From NCBI RefSeq assembly GCF_014237835.1, contig NZ_JACJVI010000002.1, forward strand, positions 124,001-188,000: a DNA stretch of 64,000 nucleotides. Direction: 5' to 3'. The stretch's first letter is position 1. Every line of letters begins with the position of its first letter. The DNA comes from Rhizobium sp. AQ_MP (GTDB taxonomy: Bacteria > Pseudomonadota > Alphaproteobacteria > Rhizobiales > Rhizobiaceae). Below are positions 58,352-64,000 of the stretch, piece after piece. Below the pieces are notes generated by a model. It was not told the DNA's origin and made no database searches. It worked only from the letters and a program-made list of their open reading frames with translations. The translations under genes and the position numbers were made by a program.

Positions 58352-58741
58352 TCATGCCGCCGAGCGAATGTCCGTCTGCGCGAAGTCTTTACCCTTGAAC
58401 AGCAGCGGTTCATCAAGATCCCTGGCGAGAGCGTAGGCAAAGCAGTCGCCAAAGTTCAATCCCGCCTTGTGCCTGCCCTTGCCGAAATCGAGAAAGGCTT
58501 GTCGGGCGAGATCGCCCTGTTCGACTGTCACGGGCTCAATGGTGATGGCTGCTCGGCGGAAGAAGGCGTCGACCTGCCTCATCCCCTCGGCCCCGAGCTG
58601 CTTTTCGATGACCATGGATAACTCGACATAGTTTGCCACGCTGATCCGCGTTATGGGCGCGCCATGGATCAGTCGTGTGAAATCGGCAGCCTCCCGTTCA
58701 CCATAGAAGATCGCAACCATGGCGGAGGTGTCGACAATCAT
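58352..58741 (-). CDS. vapC: VapC-family PIN-domain toxin ribonuclease
   Basis: 129 residues. PIN-domain acidic residues are in place: MIVDTSAMVAIFYGE (D4), VELSMVIEK (E near 41), NFGDCFAYALA (D near 97) and LFKGKDFAQTDI (D near 117). These bind Mg2+ and cut RNA, often tRNA. The ATG overlaps the end of the antitoxin gene (ATGA), the usual VapBC layout, so toxin is made only with antitoxin. Confidence 0.9.
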   Translation of the reverse strand: MIVDTSAMVAIFYGEREAADFTRLIHGAPITRISVANYVELSMVIEKQLGAEGMRQVDAFFRRAAITIEPVTVEQGDLARQAFLDFGKGRHKAGLNFGDCFAYALARDLDEPLLFKGKDFAQTDIRSAA

Positions 58742-58986
58742 TTCGGCAGGCCATCCTCGTCATAGAGCAGCTCGGCGTGATCAATGCAGGGCTGCTTGAG
58801 ATGCGTTGCGGCCCGGCTCGCGATCGTGAGCAGCTCGTCGACGGACGCCTTGCCTTTCTGCTTTTCAAGTTGCGCATAGCGCTCGCGCAGAGCATCGGTG
58901 ACAACACGGCTCATGCTCTGCCCCGTGGCTGTGGCGATCGCCTGAGCGAGGCGATGCGCCTCAGGGTCCTTGATGTTAAGGCTCAT
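58738..58986 (-). CDS. vapB: VapB-family antitoxin, PSK/ribbon-helix-helix type
   Basis: 82 residues from the ATG at 58986, which has GGAGC upstream. A further in-frame ATG five codons earlier is less likely. SLNIKDPEAHRLAQAIATAT matches the N terminus of the Rv0623/PSK antitoxin group. The Lys-rich middle and LLYDEDGLPK tail are typical of the VapC-binding end. The upstream direct repeats are candidate self-binding sites. Confidence 0.87.
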   Translation of the reverse strand: MSLNIKDPEAHRLAQAIATATGQSMSRVVTDALRERYAQLEKQKGKASVDELLTIASRAATHLKQPCIDHAELLYDEDGLPK

Positions 58987-58999
58987 GACGCATTGCTCC

Positions 59000-59028
59000 A
59001 TTCTACCAAGGTGGCCAGAATTCTACCA
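59000..59028. promoter_or_regulatory. Direct repeats upstream of vapBC, candidate operator
   Basis: ATTCTACCA occurs at 59000-59008 and again at 59020-59028, exactly 20 bases apart, about two helical turns. On the vapB strand they read TGGTAGAAT. Spacing and position fit autoregulation by a VapB or VapBC oligomer. Confidence 0.55.
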
Positions 59029-59108
59029 TGCTAGCCGACTTCATAGCTGTTTCAAAGCGTAGCCGTGATGGGTCTGCCTTCGGCAGGAGATCCGTTGCCT
59101 TGGACTGA

Positions 59109-60200
59109 CTACCAGACCAAACCGCGGGCTGCGACCTCTTGCAAGCGGGTGACAATCCCGTCGCGGTGGAAGGTCATGACGTCGAAGAGGTTCGAGACGA
59201 CGCAGGTGTGGTTCGGGATGATCCTGACCTTCTCGCCGATCTCGGGACGTCGCCCCTGAACCTTCGACAGATCGACCGTGCCGTGCTCCTCGGAAAGGCC
59301 CGAGATGACCGCATCCGGGTAATCGACGATCATGCCGTAGTCGGCGAAGCCGAGGAGATCCGAGGTTAGGGCCTTGGAGCCGGCGTCGAGGATGGCGCGA
59401 CCCTCTGTCGGGCGAGAGACGACGGTCGCCAGGATGTGCATGGCGCAGTCGTTTAGGCTGCAGTGGCCGGACCTCGCCATGGCCCGATCGTTGTAGACAT
59501 AGGTGCCGGCGCGGTGCTCGGTCGCTGAGGTCACCTTGTGCGCGGAAAAGAGGCTGGGCGTGCCGCCATTCGAGACGATGGGGCAGGGGATGCCACGGAC
59601 CGCGAGGCCGGCGAGTGTCGCGGCGAAGAAAGCTTGCACTGCCTCTTCGGTATCGGCCTTGGGGTAGGTGAGGATGCCGCCGAAGGTGAGGCCGGGGGCG
59701 GTAAGGATCGTCTCGGCAAGCGCAATCGCCGCCTCCGGGCTCTGAACGCCGCAGCGTCCGCCGCCCGTGTCGCATTCTACGAGGACGGTGAGCGGTCGGG
59801 CCTGAGAGAAGGCCGAAGAGAGGCCGCGCACCGTCGTTTCGCTGTCGGCAACGACCTTCAGGCCGGAGATGCGGGCGTTCAGCGCCGCGAGCCGCTCCAG
59901 CTTCTCCGAACCCAGGATGTTGAAGGTGATCAAGAGGTCCTCGAAGCCGGCAGTGGCGAAGATTTCGGCCTCGGTGATCTTCTGGCAATTGATGCCCTTC
60001 GCGCCGGCCTTCACCTGCTGGCTGGCGATGGCCGGGATCTTGTGGGTCTTGATATGTGGACGGAAGGCGAGGCCGTGGCTGTCCATATATCTCTGCACAC
60101 GGGCAATGTTCGCGGCGAGCTTCTCCTCGTCGATCAGTGGCAGTGGCGTAGAGAGTTCTGATATCGACTGGCCGATCCTGGGGCGGGGGAGTTCCATCAT
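59109..60200 (-). CDS. DSD1/D-threonine aldolase-family PLP enzyme
   Basis: 363 residues with an alanine-racemase-like PLP barrel. The PLP lysine region is LAFRPHIKTHKIPAIA near residue 50. The C terminus has IPNHTCVVSNLFD, where the HxC pair matches the metal ligands of eukaryotic-type D-serine dehydratase and D-threonine aldolase. It should act on a beta-hydroxy D-amino acid, either by dehydration or retro-aldol cleavage. Which one cannot be read by eye. It overlaps the M81 gene and belongs to the same operon. A divergent RidA gene supports an enamine/imine-releasing reaction. Confidence 0.86.
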   Translation of the reverse strand: MMELPRPRIGQSISELSTPLPLIDEEKLAANIARVQRYMDSHGLAFRPHIKTHKIPAIASQQVKAGAKGINCQKITEAEIFATAGFEDLLITFNILGSEKLERLAALNARISGLKVVADSETTVRGLSSAFSQARPLTVLVECDTGGGRCGVQSPEAAIALAETILTAPGLTFGGILTYPKADTEEAVQAFFAATLAGLAVRGIPCPIVSNGGTPSLFSAHKVTSATEHRAGTYVYNDRAMARSGHCSLNDCAMHILATVVSRPTEGRAILDAGSKALTSDLLGFADYGMIVDYPDAVISGLSEEHGTVDLSKVQGRRPEIGEKVRIIPNHTCVVSNLFDVMTFHRDGIVTRLQEVAARGLVW

Positions 60201-61678
60201 GCGGCCTCGCTGCCTTCGGGCGTGTCATGTGGATTGGCCATGATCGGCCAGATGTCGCGGCGCACATGGCGATAGGCGGTCTGGGCCGGATTGTTGGGAT
60301 AGGGCGTGCCGGCGGCGCAGTAGAGGATTTCCGAGGCGATCTGCGAGAAGGCCGCATAGAAGTGGTTGGTCGACTTGATCACGAGCAGATGCTTGGCTGT
60401 CGGATCGATGCCGAGTGCCGTGAAGAGCGACGGATCGTAGCTCTGGACACGGACCGAGCTCAGGATGATGTCGATGCCCTGGAGCCGGATATGGGCGGCA
60501 TCGCCGAAGGGGGCGATGCTGTCGCCGAAGCGCATCTCTGCATTCGGCACGACCTTGACCACATTCACCAGGCCATCGATCGGATGACCGGTACCGGGAG
60601 CTGATTTCGCGCCGAACCGCAGGGGGATTTCCGCGCCTTCCCCGGCTGCCATGCAGATCTGCACCGCAATCGGATCCCAGATCATGCCGACGGCGGCGTT
60701 GGTGACACCACGCGCCAGCATTTCCGCCAGGACCACGGTCGCATCACCCGCCGTACCGCCGCCGGGATTGTCCCACATGTCGGCGATGACGACGGGGCCC
60801 TTGGTGTAGGCGAGCGCCTGATCAAGGGCCGCCTTCTCGTCGATCTGCGGCATCATGAAGGTGCCGCGCTTCGCGAAAAGTTCCATGCCAAGACCGCGCG
60901 CCAGCGTCGCGCCCTTGTCGGCATTGCCGTTGGTCACCGCGATTGTCTTGGTGCCCATTTCAGGTACGTCGCCGGCCATGAAACCATGGATTACGGAGAG
61001 CGACAGAACTTCCGGATCCGTCTCCTCGATGGCCATAAGTCTGTCAACAAAGCTGCGCATGGGTTCGCGCGATGTCGGAAAGACATCGATCATCCGGCAG
61101 TCGAAGACCGACATGACCGGCTTGACCCTGCCTTCCAGCGTGTCGACAGCGATCCGCCAGAGATCTTCGGCCCGATCCACGAAATCCGTATGCGGGAATT
61201 CCTTGAAGACGACAAAGAAATCGGCGGCGGCGACGCGTTTTGCCGTCAGATGGCTGTGCGGATCGAGTTCGGCGCAGAGAAGGATGTCCGGGCCGATGAT
61301 CTCGCGGATGCGGGCGAGCAGATCGCCTTCCGGGTCAAGATAACCGTCTGCGACCATTGCGCCATGCAGGCCGAGTATGACCGCGTCGACAGGCAGTGCA
61401 GCGCGCAACTGATCGAGGATCTCGTCACGAAGGCTCTCAAAGGCCTGCCGATTGACGAGACCCGCCGGGTCCGCCCAGGTCGCCGTGCCCTCGATCAGCG
61501 TCCAGCCCTTCTCGGCGCAGACCTTGCGGCCGACCGTAATCGGCGCGGTGCAGAGTGTCGGGGTCGCGGGATGCTTGCCCGGAGGCGCGTAAAGCGAATC
61601 CTCGAAGGCTCGCCGGTCGATGCAGATCGGGGAGAAAGTATTGGTTTCCGTTGCAAGCGCGGCGGTGAAGATGCGCAA
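60197..61678 (-). CDS. M81/MlrC-family metallopeptidase-like protein
   Basis: 493 residues from a TTG at 61678, which has GGAGGT 6 bases upstream. No ATG is available near the conserved N terminus RIFTAALATETNTFSP. It belongs to the family named after MlrC of microcystin breakdown (DUF1485 plus MlrC C-terminal domain). Conserved metal-site segments include LGLHGAMVADG near residue 110, AELDPHSHLT near 145 and ADMWDNPGGGTAGDAT near 300. Members occur widely in amino-acid and peptide operons, and the real substrate is unknown. Confidence 0.85.
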   Translation of the reverse strand: MRIFTAALATETNTFSPICIDRRAFEDSLYAPPGKHPATPTLCTAPITVGRKVCAEKGWTLIEGTATWADPAGLVNRQAFESLRDEILDQLRAALPVDAVILGLHGAMVADGYLDPEGDLLARIREIIGPDILLCAELDPHSHLTAKRVAAADFFVVFKEFPHTDFVDRAEDLWRIAVDTLEGRVKPVMSVFDCRMIDVFPTSREPMRSFVDRLMAIEETDPEVLSLSVIHGFMAGDVPEMGTKTIAVTNGNADKGATLARGLGMELFAKRGTFMMPQIDEKAALDQALAYTKGPVVIADMWDNPGGGTAGDATVVLAEMLARGVTNAAVGMIWDPIAVQICMAAGEGAEIPLRFGAKSAPGTGHPIDGLVNVVKVVPNAEMRFGDSIAPFGDAAHIRLQGIDIILSSVRVQSYDPSLFTALGIDPTAKHLLVIKSTNHFYAAFSQIASEILYCAAGTPYPNNPAQTAYRHVRRDIWPIMANPHDTPEGSEAA

Positions 61679-61713
61679 AGGCCGACCTCCAGGTCTCAAG
61701 GGTTGGGGGCGGT

Positions 61714-62205
61714 TTAGCGCTGGCCCATTGGATTGGGCAGATAACCGGTGAAGCCGGAAATTTTCCAGCGGCCTTCGTGCAGGCGGCAGTAATAGAGCGT
61801 CTGCCAGCGCATGACGTCGAGCGTACCATCCGCCTTCCTGATGCCGCCGTCGAACTTCTTGCGCACGAGCGCGGTTTCGCCTGAGATCTCGATCTCTTCC
61901 AGCGTCGTCGTCGTGAAGATCGCGGTGCGCGGATCTTCGCCATAGGTCTGGCCGGCGAAGTCCTTGGCCTGCTTCAGCCATTCATCGCGGTAAGCCGCAA
62001 GATTGGGGAAGGCGAGCGTCCACTTGTCCGGATTGTCCTCTCGATTGCCGCTGATGCCGATGAAACCATCCTCGACAAAGTCATGGGCGACCATCGCCCA
62101 GTCGGCGGCGAGGAAGGCATCGATGTCGCGGGGGACGAGCATCTCCCAGATGGCGTGGCGGGCTTCGTCCGTTGCCGGAAACGGATTCTGGAATGGGTCG
62201 CGCAT
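61714..62205 (-). CDS. Unrecognised protein, NTF2-like fold likely
   Basis: 163 residues, soluble, no signal peptide. The pattern of an N-terminal helix (IDAFLAADWAMVAHDF), then a turn with FIGISGNREDNPDKW, and a C-terminal set of strands (LVRKKFDGGI, RWQTLYYCRLHEGRWKISGF) resembles the NTF2/SnoaL-like superfamily. Catalytic identity is unknown. It is the first gene of the M81-DSD1 operon, 35 bases ahead of the M81 start, so it may act on the same compound. Confidence 0.78.
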   Translation of the reverse strand: MRDPFQNPFPATDEARHAIWEMLVPRDIDAFLAADWAMVAHDFVEDGFIGISGNREDNPDKWTLAFPNLAAYRDEWLKQAKDFAGQTYGEDPRTAIFTTTTLEEIEISGETALVRKKFDGGIRKADGTLDVMRWQTLYYCRLHEGRWKISGFTGYLPNPMGQR

Positions 62206-62240
62206 TTCTTCCCCGTTTTTAAATTCTTTTCATGAATGTC

Positions 62241-62260
62241 GATTTTGTCTGGTCAAAATC
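62241..62260. promoter_or_regulatory. Inverted repeat in the RidA/NTF2-like divergent promoter
   Basis: GATTTTG-N6-CAAAATC, a perfect 7-bp-arm repeat, is centred in the 112-base space between the two divergent operons. The RpiR-type regulator encoded downstream of RidA is the natural candidate to bind it. Confidence 0.6.
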
Positions 62261-62317
62261 CGTTTTTTGTGGTCGCTTGTCAACGATCGAAGAAAATAAT
62301 TTGCATGAGAGGTGTCC

Positions 62318-62704
62318 ATGACGATCAAGCGTTACGGGGCCGAGAAGGCGGGTGCGGGTGGGCAGCGGCTGCCGTTTGCCCGGGCTGTCGAGGCCGATGG
62401 CTGGCTCTATGTTTCCGGTCAGGTGGCCATGGAAGATGGCGAGATCATTCCGGGCGGCATTATCGAGCAGACCCACAAGACGATCGCCAATGTCATCGCC
62501 ATTCTGGAAGAGGCGGGCTACGGGCTCGAGCATGTCGTGCGCTGCGGCGTGTGGCTCGATGATCCGCGTGATTTCTGGACCTTCAACAAGATCTACCAGC
62601 AGTATTTCGGCGAGCACCCGCCAGCGCGCGCCTGCGTCCAGGCCTCGATGATGGTCGATTGCAAGGTCGAGATCGACTGCGTAGCCTTCAAGCCTTCGAA
62701 ATAA
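62318..62704 (+). CDS. RidA-family enamine/imine deaminase
   Basis: 128-residue YjgF/YER057c/UK114 protein. Characteristic segments are WLYVSGQVAME, EQTHKTIANVIAILEEAGYGLEHVV and PARACVQASMMVDCKVEIDCVA. The arginine in PARACV matches the carboxylate-binding arginine of active RidA. RidA proteins hydrolyse reactive enamines such as 2-aminoacrylate, which PLP enzymes release. The ATG at 62318 has GAGAGG upstream. Divergent from the DSD1/M81 operon. Confidence 0.9.
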   Translation: MTIKRYGAEKAGAGGQRLPFARAVEADGWLYVSGQVAMEDGEIIPGGIIEQTHKTIANVIAILEEAGYGLEHVVRCGVWLDDPRDFWTFNKIYQQYFGEHPPARACVQASMMVDCKVEIDCVAFKPSK

Positions 62705-62720
62705 GAGAGAGGGCAGGGCA

Positions 62721-63587
62721 TTGGATATCTTCGCGCGCATTCAGGAAGAGGCAGGGCAGTTTTCGGCCTCCGAGCAACGCATCGCGGATATCCTGCTCAA
62801 TTCCTTCGACTTCGCGGTCAATGCCTCGATCATCGAGCTTGCCGAGAAGGCGGAGGTTTCGCCGCCGACAGTGACGCGCTTCTGCCGTCGTCTCGGATGC
62901 AACAGCTTTGCCGACTTCAAGGTCAATCTCGCCCGCACGGCCTATGTCGGCGTCCGCTATCTCAATCCGGAGGCCCAGAGTACCGAGCCCGCCGACGTCG
63001 CGAGTGATGTGATCACCAAGGCTCAGAACGCCATGTTCATGGTGCATCGGGCACTCGATCCCGCGGTGCTGGACAAGGTTGCCGACCGGCTGGCGCGCGC
63101 CGAGATGGTCTATGCCTTCGGCTCCGGCGGCAATTCCTCGATGATTGCGGGCGAGATCCAGAACCGCCTCTTTCGTCTGGGCTCGCGGGTCACGGCCTCT
63201 GCCGACCACAACATGCAGCTGATGCTGACGGCCGCCGCACGCTCGAACGACGTTCTGATCGGTTCGTCGTTTTCGGGGCGCAATGCCGAGCTGGTCAAAT
63301 GCTTCAAGCTCGCCCGCGAGAACGGCATCACCACGATCGCGCTCACCCAGAGCCAGAGCCTCGTTGCCGAGGCGTCCGAACTCGTCATCGGCATCGATCT
63401 GCCGGAAGGCGAAAACATCTTCCGGCCGACCTCGACACGTTTTGCCTATCTCGCGGTCGTCGACGTGATCGCGAGCCTGGTTGCCTATCGCAATCGCAAG
63501 CAGTCGCAGGTGACGCTGCGCCACATCAAGCAACAGCTGGTCGAACACCGCGATGGCGGAGACGACCGGCAACTTCTCGGAGACTGA
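62721..63587 (+). CDS. MurR/RpiR-family transcriptional regulator
   Basis: 288 residues from a TTG at 62721 (AGGGCAGG upstream), 16 bases after RidA. The N-terminal RpiR helix-turn-helix is SASEQRIADILLNSF and SIIELAEKAEVSPPTVTRFC near residues 30-58. The C-terminal SIS domain has VYAFGSGGNSSMIAGEIQ near residue 130 and IGSSFSGRNAELVKC near 180. It should sense a phosphorylated sugar or related metabolite and control the surrounding operons. Confidence 0.9.
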   Translation: MDIFARIQEEAGQFSASEQRIADILLNSFDFAVNASIIELAEKAEVSPPTVTRFCRRLGCNSFADFKVNLARTAYVGVRYLNPEAQSTEPADVASDVITKAQNAMFMVHRALDPAVLDKVADRLARAEMVYAFGSGGNSSMIAGEIQNRLFRLGSRVTASADHNMQLMLTAAARSNDVLIGSSFSGRNAELVKCFKLARENGITTIALTQSQSLVAEASELVIGIDLPEGENIFRPTSTRFAYLAVVDVIASLVAYRNRKQSQVTLRHIKQQLVEHRDGGDDRQLLGD

Positions 63588-63619
63588 TACCATGCCCGCA
63601 TCCTTGTCGGAGATCCGCC

Positions 63620-64000
63620 GTGACGCATAAGGTTGCCGTCGTGACCGGTGCTGCCGGCGATATCGGGCGGGCGATCGCCAGGCGTCTTGCCGACAGCCAT
63701 GACCTCGTCGTCCTGCTCGATATGGATTGCCAGGCGCTGGGCAAGGCGATGGTCGAGCTCGATGACGATGTGCGCTTCGCCTCGCTGGTCTGTGACGTGA
63801 CGGATGAGAAGGATCTCGCCGAAACTGCTGCACGCGTTTCCACGCTCGGCCTCGTCCATACGCTCGTCAACAATGCCGGTGCCGCGCGGGCCGTCAGCCT
63901 CGGGGATACCGATGGCGAGATCTGGCGCAAGGACAATGCGCTCAATCTCGAAGCGCCCTTCCTATGCTTCCGCGCGTTCGAAGAGGCACTGAAAGAAGCC
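63620..64000 (+). CDS. Short-chain dehydrogenase/reductase, 5' part
   Basis: Starts at a GTG (63620) with GGAG 7 bases upstream and runs off the right edge, leaving 127 residues. The nucleotide motif TGAAGDIGRAIA is near residue 9 and NNAGAARAVSL near 86, both classic SDR marks. The catalytic Tyr-Lys pair would lie beyond the window. It follows the RpiR gene by 32 bases, so it is probably co-transcribed. The substrate is unknown. Confidence 0.85.
   Translation, partial: MTHKVAVVTGAAGDIGRAIARRLADSHDLVVLLDMDCQALGKAMVELDDDVRFASLVCDVTDEKDLAETAARVSTLGLVHTLVNNAGAARAVSLGDTDGEIWRKDNALNLEAPFLCFRAFEEALKEA

Noticed and set aside
63592..63630. Very short ORF starting at the ATG at 63592 between the RpiR gene and the SDR gene.
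   Set aside because: Only about 12 codons with no ribosome site of its own. The GTG at 63620 with GGAG fits the dehydrogenase much better.

Overview
The window is about 60% GC or more and very densely coded. It carries an alphaproteobacterial photosynthesis gene cluster (PGC) followed by chromosomal transport and catabolism operons of the kind common in Rhizobiales. The mix of a type-2 (purple) reaction centre with tetraheme PufC, the oxygen-dependent cyclase AcsF, galactofuranose and N-acetylhexosamine type ABC systems, and GntR/RpiR regulators suggests a Rhizobiaceae-like aerobic anoxygenic phototroph. The genus cannot be fixed from sequence reading alone.

Layout. 1-13301 (+): 3' end of bchB, then bchH-bchL-bchM-lhaA-puhA-puhB-puhC-small ORF-acsF-puhE-hemA-idi, mostly with overlapping stops and starts. 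13496-24595 (-): crtE-crtF-bchC-bchX-bchY-bchZ-pufQ-like-pufB-pufA-pufL-pufM-pufC, read as a superoperon and closed by a hairpin terminator next to pufC. 24705-27127 (+): crtD-crtC. 27124-33782 (-): bchI-bchD-bchO-crtI-crtB-small membrane protein. Together these encode early tetrapyrrole supply (HemA), Mg chelation (BchHDI), methylation (BchM), cyclisation (AcsF), both nitrogenase-like reductases (BchB/BchL and BchXYZ), BchC, the spheroidene/spirilloxanthin-type carotenoid genes, isoprenoid supply (Idi, CrtE), reaction-centre and LH1 polypeptides and assembly factors. No ppsR, aerR, bchG, bchP, bchE, pufX or puc genes are in the window. Three promoters (bchC, crtE/crtD, bchI) each hold a pair of PpsR/CrtJ-type palindromes exactly 8 bp apart, one perfect and one degenerate.

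33922-39233: an RND efflux pump, its adaptor and a DUF2892 protein, under an ArsR-family repressor with two cysteines 66 residues apart as in persulfide sensors (SqrR/BigR), plus a divergent DUF442 sulfurtransferase/phosphatase-like gene. 39348-41737: an unrecognised protein with two possible winged helices, an orphan CheW, and a convergent ParA-like ATPase sharing a 20-bp-stem terminator. 42095-47437: galactofuranose/pentose-type ABC transporter (ytfQ-ytfR-ytfT-yjfF) with a FadR-type regulator. 47454-57787: amino-sugar catabolism (GNAT, ROK kinase, NagA, SIS deaminase/isomerase, GntR regulator) divergent from a Gfo/Idh dehydrogenase and a CUT1 ABC transporter. 57872-58986: a GFA-family protein and a VapBC toxin-antitoxin pair. 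59109-64000: a D-amino-acid related PLP enzyme, an M81/MlrC protein, an NTF2-like protein, divergent RidA, an RpiR regulator and the start of a short-chain dehydrogenase.

I saw no rRNA, tRNA, insertion sequence, CRISPR array or phage gene.
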